Positions 11,501 to 19,093 of a DNA stretch of 64,000 nt are shown one piece after another. Origin of the DNA: an uncultured Christensenella sp. (GTDB taxonomy: Bacteria > Bacillota > Clostridia > Christensenellales > Borkfalkiaceae); assembly GCA_910577875.1 (NCBI GenBank), contig CAJTNY010000004.1:28786-92785 (forward strand), written 5' to 3'. The notes beneath the pieces were generated by a model, which did not search any database, was not told where the DNA came from, and saw nothing but the letters and a program-made list of their open reading frames with translations. A program made the position numbers and the translations under genes. Every line of letters starts with the position of its first letter. Position 1 is the stretch's first letter.

Positions 11501-12788
11501 CTTTGATTGAATCGTAAACTTCCGCCAGAGCTATACCTTCGTCGTCACCCTCGATATACAATGTGGAGAAACCCGCCGTCGTTCCGAGGCTCATATTAAT
11601 TACGTCTACTCCGAGAGTTACGCAGTCTTCAAGCGCGGAAATAATATCTTCGGACTTCGCGCCTCCGAGCTCGGGGTCATCGAAATTATCGGTGAAAACC
11701 TTGCATATTACAAGCTGGGCGTTAGGAGCCGCACCTTTAAATTCTAAAATATTGCCGAATTCGTCTTTCGCTGTTTCGCCGTTTTTATCCGTGTAAGAAT
11801 CCGCGTCGCCCGCAACAATACCCGCAACGTGAACGCCGTGCTGTGAATATGCAGGGTAAACGTCGGTATCCTTGTCCGCATAGTCGTAAGCAAAAGGCAC
11901 CTTATCGTTTATAAATAAATCGTCTGCGCCTATTGTCTTGCCTTTGCCCGCAGACAGTCTGACAGCCGACAAACTTGCAGTGTTAACGGTGTGTTCGACT
12001 TCGTTTTTGGTGATGCCGAGTTCGCCCGTAGGCATTTTCTGGAAAGCGTCGTGAGTGTAGTCGAGACCCGTGTCAAGCACCGCGACAGTCATACCTTCGC
12101 CGTTATACTTATCGATATAAGCAGATGTATCGTAAATACCGGTCGCATACACGTTGCTCGGATTCGACTGTCCCAAATCGCTTGCGGTTTTACCGTCGGA
12201 CGTCGAATCGTTGGTATACGCTACCTGCTCTTCGGGATACGCGTATGTTTCCGAAACGGTTGCGTATTTAACGTTGGGAATACTCTTAATTTTAGAAAGA
12301 TATTTTGTATTGACTTCTATTGCAACGGCATTGGTAACATTAGTATACTGGTAAACCGTTTTATAATCAACGCCTAACGAAGAAAGAGTGTTCAGGAAAT
12401 TGTTCTGAGAAGCTTTTATACCCCTCAGCGCTTTATCTCCCTGATACGACGAAAGATACTGCGCGACGCTTTTGCCTTCGGGCAGGCTGTCGAGAATATT
12501 CTCGTCTTTGAGCGTTACTATTACCGTTCTCGTTTCGTCCTTCACTGTTTTTGCCGCAACGTTTTCAAGTACGTTTGGCGATAGATTTTGAAGGGCGACT
12601 TTCGTAAGATCAACCTTGCCCGTAACGTCCGTGAAATTTACCGTATCGAGTATGCCCGTGTCTTTTTTCTTAACAATATCCGCAAACGCAAGCACACCGC
12701 TCGCCGCTAGGGAAAAAGTCATAATTCCCGTAAGGCAGATGCTTGCCGCGCGTCTTGCTTTCGTTTTTGCCAATGCTTTGAATTTCAT
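5553..12788 (-). CDS. Giant cell-surface subtilisin-like serine protease with Ig-like and BspA-type LRR domains
   Basis: Secreted S8 peptidase of 2411 residues. In order: signal peptide (residues 1-36), an I9-like propeptide (about 85-185), and a catalytic domain with Asp in VAVLDTGLD (about 239), His in SQHGVHVAGI (about 317) and Ser in MSGTSMATPN (about 691). A PA domain is inserted at about 560-640, and an Fn3-like region follows. A BIg2 domain lies near 1260-1345 (ITIGVNETYKIAL-like), then about 20 LRR_5 units of the AFAGCTSLK type (about 1490-2100). A Big_3 domain precedes the C-terminal sequence PPKTGCNGCSS, a hydrophobic helix and KRKR. The ATG at 12788 is chosen over the TTG at 12800 because the TTG lies inside the GGAGG ribosome site. 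Confidence 0.92.
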   Translation of the reverse strand: MKFKALAKTKARRAASICLTGIMTFSLAASGVLAFADIVKKKDTGILDTVNFTDVTGKVDLTKVALQNLSPNVLENVAAKTVKDETRTVIVTLKDENILDSLPEGKSVAQYLSSYQGDKALRGIKASQNNFLNTLSSLGVDYKTVYQYTNVTNAVAIEVNTKYLSKIKSIPNVKYATVSETYAYPEEQVAYTNDSTSDGKTASDLGQSNPSNVYATGIYDTSAYIDKYNGEGMTVAVLDTGLDYTHDAFQKMPTGELGITKNEVEHTVNTASLSAVRLSAGKGKTIGADDLFINDKVPFAYDYADKDTDVYPAYSQHGVHVAGIVAGDADSYTDKNGETAKDEFGNILEFKGAAPNAQLVICKVFTDNFDDPELGGAKSEDIISALEDCVTLGVDVINMSLGTTAGFSTLYIEGDDEGIALAEVYDSIKEAGISLMCAASNDFSSGYGSAFGTNLASNPDSGTVGSPSTFNGAMSVASINGQLSPFMLSNPGTDDQSVIYYTESSDANSVKFDFNKQMLYDESTQIYKQSEIFKYVVIPNIGQTADYTSTIKAEIANKNDGEKVIAVIKRGGNTFKDKVEIAKNMGADAAIIYNNVAGTIGMTLGDLDEPIPAVSVSLDAGNALVNRYENGRKLITGRIEINRSYNAGPFMNDYSSWGTTSDLKIKPEITAHGGEITSAVSGGYDEMSGTSMATPNLAGFTALLRGKLKKEHPDWNAQLLNQRVNQIIMSTAITVYDQEGLACSPRKQGAGLATLDNVFSTKAYLYTVESETEYTIGGVHKDRFYVEDGRPKFELGDDPAKNGVYNVSFYVKNEFGAEKLNFRPQTIFMTEQLSPDGFSVAEKAKYLNGIPAEWTVDGKKISENDTISVDAGGSVKIQVKLTLSAEEKEYLDNTFKNGMYVEGFVKLVSEDKSVQCDLTLPFMGFYGDWKSAPMLDYNAFEIAEFQKDPSYTDETRPKEQVWATQAYASYFNNEYTVPLGAFTYLQDENADQIYVEEEHTAVSCYNVYYGDDANNNYMTTTSIKALYTGLLRNAELVTYDLYDENTGELIMKDRLYRISKAYAGGGGTVPANVKLELSPEELGLSNNGKYRLNFHFYFDAEEETLGVQKDNEFTMTFYVDYEAPILVGSRIRYYDYKENNKEKQKVYLDLDVYDNHYAQSVLLCYSDKEYSAGEAVDSTSLYLATEYITPVYNANKNGTTTVSIEITDFYEKYQNRLYVQLDDYALNHSVYSISFSSSKNSSLPDTFEIDGPTEVTIGVNETYKIALDYEGNANVSNFTWSAVPQRVVKVNNGEIFGMSEGTATVTVSNPVSGVRRTVTVKVVDKDLSLALPSISFDVIENSDKNLVKAFGTVDVNAGKNIKLEIKTDPWYYPYSLNLKWKSSNTEVATVDQKGNVLTLEKRGTARIEATLLDKDGKEMPAYTASVTLSVQDPFKVSNNTLIEYNGLGGDNGVLEIPDDKNIINIGEKAFEDNNNIRVLIIPETVRQINEKAFLNCKSLEEVYFISREKQEPANSNLSLILSDAFKGCTSLKKFDLTNCKTITVASRAFMNCTALEEVVAMENIGTMNDYAFAGCTSLKTADITGMHNSGYGVFMDCSSLTSIRTAYYSSIGEAIFKGCGALKEAVINSHVVSEEAFAGCVGLRKVTFGVSDGNIRVADEYTVGASAFSGCTSLEEADFNGKKINSLGDSAFAGCTKLSKIDLDAVESFGIKVFENTPINYDGDVYFGAYYNGNVLVQAPSQITSSFAVREGTTEIAPYAFANSRFVSSFMLVLPASVKKIGEYAFARSTVEYIDISESLNEIAAYAFAQSSLKELDVPSSVTQIGVGAFENCAYLASVSFSGTRNQNNYLNLGSSAFKNCKVLESIALPELAADKEGRVLLSDYVFEGGASLKNVDIKNVTIIGASAFEACVSLENIDIKNVTAIGASAFKDCAKLSKVSGLGRVTDIGDYSFKNAALGSADISGLKNLGAFAFYGTNVSSVKIPVSLTVFGGGAFANTKNLKAFEVDAGSTEFFAEDGVLYRIVSGTKDSGTYELCAYPMTKLSALSNGVRTYSVKDGTVSIGAYAFTELVKGAVNEMKLPYSIKTISNGAFYKSGISSYVFESIEAPVLLTDVNAETNAMFEAGYTMLYINFEDEFAKYAPSAIGGGGEISKLKISYPTNGKGYDNYVYSKYFGTKVLLGELMNDTTRELKTLIEGLPSANEVAGWTKLDKTDDNLAYVIEFSEKIKNAHAVYNTIKSEKQLEYLGADNLRKLFDIEKELKSVKTYFGIKINISSLSIAEDSAHRTEYKAGEMFDMSGLKIIVNYDDYSTETADMSQVKLVSGYDVPLAPENIYVQVQYQGKKLQIRIVVTSGDTDIKNEEPPKTGCNGCSSETIIGGAGSAIAALGIVSVIVAVSATVKRKRNTDEN

Positions 12789-12812
12789 TGTGTCCTCCAA
12801 TTTATAACCGCG

Positions 12813-12840
12813 AAAAGGGCAACGGATAACTTGCCCTTTT
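12813..12840 (-). terminator. Hairpin between GLUG lipoprotein and subtilisin genes
   Basis: A perfect 10-base stem (AAAAGGGCAA / TTGCCCTTTT) with an 8-base loop lies between the two genes on the minus strand. The only trailing T's are in the stem, so termination is probably partial; it may act as an attenuator that lowers expression of the downstream protease. Confidence 0.55.
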
Positions 12841-12846
12841 TGTATA

Positions 12847-15800
12847 TTAATTTTTCCTGCTGAAAGAATAGTCGCTGCCGTCGTAAGTTACGGTAAGAGT
12901 ATCGTTCTCCGAATCGTACGAAAAAGTATAATTCTTTTTTTCATAAACGAACGAGCCTGTCTTCCAACCGTCGTTCAGGGTATATTTAACAGCATCTTTA
13001 GCGCCGTTTACAAAGACTCTGCCCGAAGTTTCGATGCAATTCTCCGAACCTTTTATATCGTATCTTCCGAGTCCGTCGAATCTTAAAGTATTCAACTCTC
13101 CTTCATTGCACGTCCAGTCACCTTTCAAATCGTCGTACAGACAGAAAATTACGTTGTTTATTAAAATTCCCTGAGCATTGGAATAGAATCTGCCGGTAAG
13201 CGTTTTGTTTGTCCTATCGTAATTGAGTGTGCCCCATTCCGTATAATAATAGTATAGTTTAACTGTCACGGTTCCGTCGGTTTCGACCGAAGACGAATAG
13301 TTTACTTCCAATTCCGTGCCGATGGCATACTTAACAGTTGCCGTACCGTAACTTTCTAATCCTATGCCGCCGAAAGTAACTTCAATGGGTTCGTTGCGTG
13401 AGGAACGTCCAGCAAAGCTCCAAGTGCCCACGAAACTGTTTTCTTTATAGAAAGTTTCGCCGTTAACAGAAAGGAAATTATCGGCAAACGAAACTTTTAT
13501 GTCTTTGCCGTCAATGGTGAGAATTCCGCCGTTAACGGTATAAGTACCGCTGTCTGAAGAGAACACCACTTCTTCGCCAGTTGCGTCGTAATCGTAACAC
13601 TTATACGTCCAGCCTCCGATACCGTCGAAACTGTACTGTTCGTTTATTCCCGCGGAGCTTTCCCAAACGCCTTTAAATTTATCGTATGCGGAAATGTTTA
13701 TGCCGTTGAACGATGTTATTACTCCGTTCTCAACTGTACAGGTTCTTTCCGCGCCGGAGGTTCCGTATTTTATTTCGACATCGAAACCCGAAGCATTTTC
13801 AGTTACAGTAAACGTAAAGTTTGTGACTACGCCGTTATTGAGTTTCTCGAAACCTGTTCCGTCTAAATTAAACGTATACTCGTTGTTCTGCGTATCGTAA
13901 TAAGTGCCGTATTGGAAGCCATCGTATGTTTTCAGCGCGACAAGCGGCGAATTCTGTTTATAAACCTCGTAATCGTAAATAGACATTACTCCGCCGTTTA
14001 CGTCAGCTTTGAAAGTATAGAAATCATATTCCTCGTCCACGAGAATTGCAAGGAAAGTGTTATACAATATAATAAAGTCGTCGTTATATACGTAAGTGGA
14101 TATTACGTTGAGCGCTTCGTCGCGGTAATACAGGTATCCGTCTTCGGTAAGCTCTATATAGCCTTCCTTACCCTGCAAATAATAAACTCCCGCAACCGAC
14201 GCATAATCCGCGTATGCAGCGTAAATGGTTATGTCGTCCGTAGGAATAAATCCGAAAGGCACCTTAATCGTAAGTTCTTCGTCGAAATAGTAACCGTAAG
14301 TACGGTTTCCCGTTCCGATAAATTCGGGGATTCCCGAAGGTTTCGTCTGGTCAAACGTCGAAGTATAATACGAGTACCAGTGTCCCATAGAAGCGTAATA
14401 GCTGTCAATTTCCCAAACGTATACCACGTCGTTTCCGATTTTAACTGAAACTTTGAATTTTTTCTCAGTGCTTTCTTTATTGATCTCGGGCAGACCGTCA
14501 CCGTTGAATTTCCAGTCCGCAACCGACCAGCCGAGCGTATTTTTAATAAAATCGTCGTTGATTGTCAAATCGTTTCCCTGAGTAAAATAACAATCAAATA
14601 CAAGAGTACCGACCGTATAGATAAACTTCGTACCGTCTCCCTCAGTACCTGCGACGATACCTCCGACAGCCTCGTATTTAGGTTGTGTAGCATATGCCCC
14701 GGTTGTACCGGTAAAGAAACAATTCGAAATTACGCTACCGTATTCCGCATATGCCGCTATACCGCCCGCATAAGCATATGAGAAAAATTCGTTGCCGGTA
14801 ATCTCGGCTACGTTGTTGTTTGCCTCTATATCGCCCGTAGCGTAACAGTTTTTGATAGAACCGTAAGAACTTACCTGTCCCGCTATGCCGCCCGCGCGCA
14901 TTACTCCGTATATGTCGCCCTTAGCATAGCAGTTAAGTATCGAAGCCGTAAGACGTTCCTCGGCAGTAGACAGGAAAGCTGTAATTCCGCCAGCCGCGTA
15001 TATATTTCCCGAAAGCGCGCTTATTTCGACGTCGGTATAACAAGATTGTACGGAAGCCGAAAATCTTTCTTCTTCGGTATTAAACGATTCAATCGCTCCG
15101 ACTATACCGCCGGCAAAGCTCGTTTCGTCTGAACCCTGTATTTCGATTTTTCCTTCCGCGGAACAGTTCTGGATATTCCCGCCCCTTGCGTAACCAGCAA
15201 ACGATCCCACGAATACATTGTCATCCATACCCTCAATCGTAATTACGAAATCCCTGAGGTTGAGATTATAAATTCCAGCATTGACAGTAAATCCGAAAAT
15301 TCCCACGTAAGGCAATTGGATTTTGCCGAATTCCGACTGCTCTATTAAAGAGTTAGTCATCGTGTAATTTTTTATCGTATGTCCGTTGCCGTCGAAAACG
15401 CCCGCGAATAAAGAAAGCTGTGTAAGAGTGTTGCCTATTACGTACAACTGCTCTCCTTTCATATCGATGTCGTTTTCAAGGCTGTAATATGCAGTCTGGT
15501 AAAATCCCGAAGAATTATATTCGGCTTCTATAAGGTCTGCCATAACGTAGAGGTCCGCTGCCTCTCTTATACGGAACGGGTCGTCCTGCGTACCCTCGCC
15601 GCCGTCTTTTCTGACTACAAACGAATTTGCCGAAACGTCGGTAGGCAAACCTTCGACCGTAACCTTAGTATCGCCCGCAACGCCGAAACTGTAAACGCCG
15701 TTGGAATCCGCGGCAACGACGGACGTATCCGCCATTACCGTATATTTGACGGAATCACCATAATATACGCTGGTGCGGACTTTGAAACTTATTTTTTCAC

Positions 15801-16269
15801 CGGAAGCTACTTCGACGGTTTCGAGCTTATTGCCTTCCGTATCCGTATATTCGATGAAATCGTTAACGTAAACATATTCGTTACCGTCTTCGTCCTTAGC
15901 TTTGCATTCCCTGCTGAACTCGACGGTATAATTGTTCAAATTATACACGCCCGTAATCTCGACGGTTGTATCGCCTTTCATTTTAAAAGTATAAAAACCG
16001 TTTGCATCGGGAGAAATCGAGTCGCCGTTGACGTTCACGATAGGTTCACCCTCCGCCCCGTCGGCAATTATAAGCTTGAAACTGATTTCAGTTCCTTTAA
16101 CTACGGATGCCCCGTTTTTAGCTTCGCTTTCAACGGTTACGCAGCTTTCGTGTATATATGTTAAGGTATAACGTTCTTTTTCATTCTGACAAGCTACAGC
16201 CGTCGCTATGCACGCAAAACAAATAATCGCAAGAACCGCTATTAAAATTTTCTTTAACGATTTTTCCAT
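12847..16269 (-). CDS. Large lipoprotein with GLUG-type repeats and InlB-like module
   Basis: A 1140-residue surface lipoprotein; signal peptide with a lipobox-like TAVAC end. Residues about 35-240 hold two VT(V/I)EG-type Ig-like units. Residues about 245-610 hold GLUG-like repeats seen as AGGIAGQVSSYGSIKNCYA and GGIVAGTEGDG, a beta-solenoid common in adhesins. Next comes an InlB-like unit (PFGFIPTDDITIYAAYADY). The C-terminal 400 residues are repeated lipocalin-like units of the YTVNGGILTIDGKDIKV type. The start is set at the ATG 16269, preceded by AAAGGTGA; an upstream TTG falls in the promoter -35 box. Probably substrate binding or adhesion ahead of the protease gene. Confidence 0.8.
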   Translation of the reverse strand: MEKSLKKILIAVLAIICFACIATAVACQNEKERYTLTYIHESCVTVESEAKNGASVVKGTEISFKLIIADGAEGEPIVNVNGDSISPDANGFYTFKMKGDTTVEITGVYNLNNYTVEFSRECKAKDEDGNEYVYVNDFIEYTDTEGNKLETVEVASGEKISFKVRTSVYYGDSVKYTVMADTSVVAADSNGVYSFGVAGDTKVTVEGLPTDVSANSFVVRKDGGEGTQDDPFRIREAADLYVMADLIEAEYNSSGFYQTAYYSLENDIDMKGEQLYVIGNTLTQLSLFAGVFDGNGHTIKNYTMTNSLIEQSEFGKIQLPYVGIFGFTVNAGIYNLNLRDFVITIEGMDDNVFVGSFAGYARGGNIQNCSAEGKIEIQGSDETSFAGGIVGAIESFNTEEERFSASVQSCYTDVEISALSGNIYAAGGITAFLSTAEERLTASILNCYAKGDIYGVMRAGGIAGQVSSYGSIKNCYATGDIEANNNVAEITGNEFFSYAYAGGIAAYAEYGSVISNCFFTGTTGAYATQPKYEAVGGIVAGTEGDGTKFIYTVGTLVFDCYFTQGNDLTINDDFIKNTLGWSVADWKFNGDGLPEINKESTEKKFKVSVKIGNDVVYVWEIDSYYASMGHWYSYYTSTFDQTKPSGIPEFIGTGNRTYGYYFDEELTIKVPFGFIPTDDITIYAAYADYASVAGVYYLQGKEGYIELTEDGYLYYRDEALNVISTYVYNDDFIILYNTFLAILVDEEYDFYTFKADVNGGVMSIYDYEVYKQNSPLVALKTYDGFQYGTYYDTQNNEYTFNLDGTGFEKLNNGVVTNFTFTVTENASGFDVEIKYGTSGAERTCTVENGVITSFNGINISAYDKFKGVWESSAGINEQYSFDGIGGWTYKCYDYDATGEEVVFSSDSGTYTVNGGILTIDGKDIKVSFADNFLSVNGETFYKENSFVGTWSFAGRSSRNEPIEVTFGGIGLESYGTATVKYAIGTELEVNYSSSVETDGTVTVKLYYYYTEWGTLNYDRTNKTLTGRFYSNAQGILINNVIFCLYDDLKGDWTCNEGELNTLRFDGLGRYDIKGSENCIETSGRVFVNGAKDAVKYTLNDGWKTGSFVYEKKNYTFSYDSENDTLTVTYDGSDYSFSRKN

Positions 16270-16324
16270 AAATTTTTCACCTTTTGATGCAGCCCGATAA
16301 GAAGGCATTATGTTATTCTGTCCT

Positions 16325-16353
16325 ATTATACAATAGACCGAATAAAAATTCAA
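16325..16353 (-). promoter_or_regulatory. Sigma-A promoter for the 16269-to-1 operon
   Basis: -35 TTGAAT (16353-16348), 17-base spacer, -10 TATAAT (16330-16325), reading leftward. It lies about 55 bases upstream of the ATG at 16269 and supports that start. Confidence 0.75.
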
Positions 16354-16624
16354 GCAATTTACACTGACTTTTATGTGAAATAATATAACGGATATTTATA
16401 TTTAACCAAAATCTCTTTTATATTATCGTTAAATCACTGTTTATTAAGGCAAGCGGGCAGTTTTTGCCTTATTTTTCATAATTTGCGCATTATTTAGTTT
16501 TAAATACGTATCGCTTTTTGGGCTGCATATAAATTTTGAAAATTAATAAATTATACATTTAATATGCATAAAACCGCCTTTTCATTAAGTCACAACAAAT
16601 CATAGCATCCACGGGCTCATTTAT

Positions 16625-16653
16625 TTGACATTTTATGCATATATGCGTATAAT
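16625..16653 (+). promoter_or_regulatory. Consensus promoter for yitT-like gene, near-leaderless
   Basis: Perfect -35 TTGACA (16625-16630), 17-base spacer and perfect -10 TATAAT (16648-16653). The expected transcription start is about 16660, only about three bases before the ATG at 16663, and there is no Shine-Dalgarno sequence. Confidence 0.8.
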
Positions 16654-16662
16654 AAATTTAAG

Positions 16663-17589
16663 ATGACTAAGGCGAAACTGATAAAATTTTTAATCCGATA
16701 CACCGTCGTGACACTCGGATGTATTATATTTTCAATCGGCGTTGCACTTTTCCTCGACACGAATAATATTGCGTCGGGAGGAGTGACGGGTATCGCCATA
16801 ATAATAAATTACGCGATAGAGCAGGCTTTCGGCGGAACCCCTCCGACAATTGTACATACGATACTGAATACCGGAACTCTCATTATCATTATAAATATTC
16901 CGTTATTCATACTAGGCGCGGTATTTTTCGGAAAAAAATTTATTTTTTCAACAATGTATTCGACGATTGTGTCTTCTATGTTAATAGAAATTTGGAATTT
17001 TACGATCGTCAAAAAAATCGTAATAACCAACGACCCTCTCCTTGCGGGGATTTTCGGAGGCGCACTATTCGGACTCGGGCTCGGACTTATTTTCAGAATG
17101 GGCAGCACTACGGGCGGCACGGATATTATCGTTAAAATTCTGAGAAAAAAATTCCGCTATATCAAAACGGGCATAATTTCAATGTGCATAGATATAATAA
17201 TCATAGGAATTTCGGCAATAGTTTTTAAAGATTTCGATTTAACGTTGTATACTATAATTTCAATCGTAGTAATGACCGCGGCTTTCGACTGGGTGCTTTA
17301 CGGCGGAAACTCCGCTAAACTTGTTTATATTATTACAACGGAAGATAAAGCCGAAGAAATCAGCGAGAAAATTCTAAAAGAGCTCGATGTCGGCGCAACA
17401 TTCGTCGAAGGTGAAGGCGCATACACGGGTAAAGACAAACGCATTATACTCTGCGCGATAAAGAGTTTTCTCTATCCCAAACTCAGAGACGTCGTACGCG
17501 AGGCGGACCCGAAAGCGTTTACGATTGTTACATCCGCAAAAGAAATATACGGCGAGGGATATAAAGACCCTCACGACGAAGACCTTTAA
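16663..17589 (+). CDS. YitT family membrane protein (DUF161 + DUF2179)
   Basis: A 308-residue integral membrane protein of the YitT/YebE family, whose substrate is not established. Five or six hydrophobic helices span residues about 10-210, with the family pattern ALFLDTNNIASGGVTGIAI near the first helices and FRMGSTTGGTDII (about 144-156). The soluble C-terminal DUF2179 domain (about 225-290) shows EGEGAYTGKDKRIILCAI, a PII-like fold. It stands alone on the plus strand, divergent from the protease operon, and shares a bidirectional terminator with the convergent hydrolase gene. The start is unusual: no ribosome site and almost no leader. Confidence 0.93.
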   Translation: MTKAKLIKFLIRYTVVTLGCIIFSIGVALFLDTNNIASGGVTGIAIIINYAIEQAFGGTPPTIVHTILNTGTLIIIINIPLFILGAVFFGKKFIFSTMYSTIVSSMLIEIWNFTIVKKIVITNDPLLAGIFGGALFGLGLGLIFRMGSTTGGTDIIVKILRKKFRYIKTGIISMCIDIIIIGISAIVFKDFDLTLYTIISIVVMTAAFDWVLYGGNSAKLVYIITTEDKAEEISEKILKELDVGATFVEGEGAYTGKDKRIILCAIKSFLYPKLRDVVREADPKAFTIVTSAKEIYGEGYKDPHDEDL

Positions 17590-17591
17590 TT

Positions 17592-17626
17592 AAAACGGCA
17601 CGGATTTTTTGTCCGTGCCGTTTATT
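17592..17626. terminator. Bidirectional intrinsic terminator
   Basis: A 13-base stem (AAAACGGCACGGA / TCCGTGCCGTTTA) with T-runs on both sides serves the convergent YitT and SGNH hydrolase genes. Confidence 0.85.
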
Positions 17627-17627
17627 T

Positions 17628-18236
17628 TTATAACAGATGTTTTCTTATGGCTTTTATAGCGGTGTCGGCAATCAGTCTCGAACCGCGGTGCGTCGGATGA
17701 ACCCCGTCCGCAGAATACTGTTCATACGGAATTCTCTCTGCAACACCGTTAAACATTTCGTCGTAAGCGACAAATTCGTCCGCAAGATCGCCTGCAACTC
17801 TATCGAGAATTTCAAGTTCCTCGTTAAAAAATTTTCTCATTCTCAGTTTATCGGGTGCAGGCAGAAGAAACGGTTCAAGAAATATAACGACTATTCCAGC
17901 CGATTTAATACTCGTAATCAGAGTTTTTAAATCGTTTTCAAATTTTACCAAATCAAGATTTTTTCCGTCCCTGAATTTATGAATAACCTCGTTAATGCCT
18001 GCCATGATAACCACGGCGTCGGGACTAAGGTCGATAACGTCGCGCCGAACGCGCGCAAGCAAGTCGCTTACCTCATCTCCCGCGATACCTTTATTTATAA
18101 GTTCTATATCGGTATCGGGATAAATAGGTCTGAGCTTGTCCGCAAGAATTTTCACGTAGCCGTTACCGAGCGAAGTTTCGTCGTCTCTGTCGCGTCCGCC
18201 GTCAGTTATGGAATCCCCTAAAAATACTATTTTCAT
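17628..18236 (-). CDS. SGNH/GDSL hydrolase (acyl-esterase)
   Basis: A 202-residue cytoplasmic GDSL-type esterase. Block I is IVFLGDSITDGGRDRDD (catalytic Ser in GDS), block II has the Gly in GIAGDEVSDLL, block III has the Asn in MAGINEVI (GxND-like, here GINE), and block V has Asp/His in SADGVHPTHRG. This layout matches TAP/lysophospholipase-L1-like esterases acting on acylated sugars or lipids. No signal peptide is visible. The start is the ATG at 18236 with AAAGGGA upstream; an earlier ATG at 18284 has no ribosome site. It is a single gene ending in the shared terminator. Confidence 0.9.
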   Translation of the reverse strand: MKIVFLGDSITDGGRDRDDETSLGNGYVKILADKLRPIYPDTDIELINKGIAGDEVSDLLARVRRDVIDLSPDAVVIMAGINEVIHKFRDGKNLDLVKFENDLKTLITSIKSAGIVVIFLEPFLLPAPDKLRMRKFFNEELEILDRVAGDLADEFVAYDEMFNGVAERIPYEQYSADGVHPTHRGSRLIADTAIKAIRKHLL

Positions 18237-18327
18237 TTTTTCGTCCCTTTTTATTATTATACCGCAAAAACGTATTTTAAGCAAGCACGTATTATAAATT
18301 ATTTTTTAAAAAGCGTGAAATAATGTT

Positions 18328-18356
18328 TTGACAAATGAATAATAATATGATATAGT
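18328..18356 (+). promoter_or_regulatory. Promoter of tRNA-Ser
   Basis: -35 TTGACA (18328-18333), 17-base spacer, -10 TATAGT (18351-18356), 13 bases ahead of the mature tRNA 5' end. Confidence 0.75.
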
Positions 18357-18369
18357 TATTTAGCTTTAA

Positions 18370-18460
18370 GCGGACGTACCCAAGTGGCTCAAGGGGCTCC
18401 CCTGCTAAGGGAGTAGCGCGGGAAACTGCGGCGCGAGTTCAAATCTCGCCATCCGCGCCA
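18370..18460 (+). tRNA. tRNA-Ser (GCT)
   Basis: A class II tRNA with a long variable arm, 91 bases including an encoded CCA. The anticodon loop CTGCTAA gives anticodon GCT, which reads AGC/AGT. The T arm GCGAG-TTCAAAT-CTCGC is perfect. The acceptor stem has one C-A mismatch at the sixth pair. It has its own promoter and terminator. Confidence 0.95.
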
Positions 18461-18467
18461 AAAACGC

Positions 18468-18508
18468 ACTTAAACTTGCCAACCATTGGCAAGTTTAAGT
18501 CTTTTTTT
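18468..18508 (+). terminator. Intrinsic terminator of tRNA-Ser
   Basis: A perfect 15-base stem with a 3-base loop (18468-18482 / 18486-18500) followed by CTTTTTTTAT. Confidence 0.9.
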
Positions 18509-18590
18509 ATATAAATCACTTTTAAATTCAAGATTTTGATAACGGCAATAACTTTTTTTTAATTTTGTATTGTTTTGTTTAGTTTTATAA

Positions 18591-18614
18591 TCTATTGATA
18601 CCTCTATTGATACC
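18591..18614. repeat. Tandem 12-base direct repeat downstream of tRNA-Ser
   Basis: TCTATTGATACC occurs twice with no gap. Its place just 3' of a tRNA gene, an integration hotspot, suggests a scar, but no integrase gene is beside it. The rest of 18509-18652 is AT-rich and shows nothing coding. Confidence 0.6.
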
Positions 18615-18652
18615 GAAAAAAGCAATTTACTTATTATATAAAATATGGTAAT

Positions 18653-18682
18653 AAAAAAAGCGCGGAATTATTCCGCGCTTTT
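18653..18682 (-). terminator. Intrinsic terminator after the 103-residue membrane protein gene
   Basis: A 12-base stem (AAAAGCGCGGAA / TTCCGCGCTTTT) with a run of T on the minus strand, 20 bases after the stop codon. Confidence 0.8.
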
Positions 18683-18702
18683 ACTATTTATTTATATTTT
18701 AT

Positions 18703-19014
18703 TTAATTCTCGCTGCACCAGATAATGAAATTTTTCTGTTCGGCGGCTTTGCGTAAAAGTTCAGCGGTTTCCATTTCGGCAGTCAGCCTGTACCCGCCTA
18801 TCATACCCGCGACAGCGGAAATAAGAATAGTAAGAATTTTAATGATACACATAACTACCGTTCCGAACGTAGGTTCTGATATTATATCCAACGCAACAGA
18901 CGCGGATATACACACGCCTATTAACGCGGTAAACAAATACTGTACAGTTCTGAAATTCTCGTATTTAGCGGTATTTATCACTTCTGCGGGCGAAACTCTT
19001 CTGTCCGTTTTCAT
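18703..19014 (-). CDS. Small hypothetical membrane protein
   Basis: 103 residues, not recognised. Two hydrophobic helices are visible: about residues 26-46 (YLFTALIGVCISASVALDII) and 52-75 (TVVMCIIKILTILISAVAGM), followed by a charged C-terminal helix with EMETAELLRKAAEQK. Short two-helix proteins of this type are frequent in phage and mobile-element cargo, and it sits beside a tRNA and a tandem repeat. The ATG at 19014 has no clear ribosome site and no in-frame upstream start exists before an AT-rich stretch, so the 5' end is uncertain. Confidence 0.55.
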   Translation of the reverse strand: MKTDRRVSPAEVINTAKYENFRTVQYLFTALIGVCISASVALDIISEPTFGTVVMCIIKILTILISAVAGMIGGYRLTAEMETAELLRKAAEQKNFIIWCSEN

Positions 19015-19093
19015 ACTCGCAGTTAAATAACTCTCGTTATTCCTTTTAAATTGGTAAGGGGCTTGGTAAAGCCCAAACCCCTATGAAAGCTAT

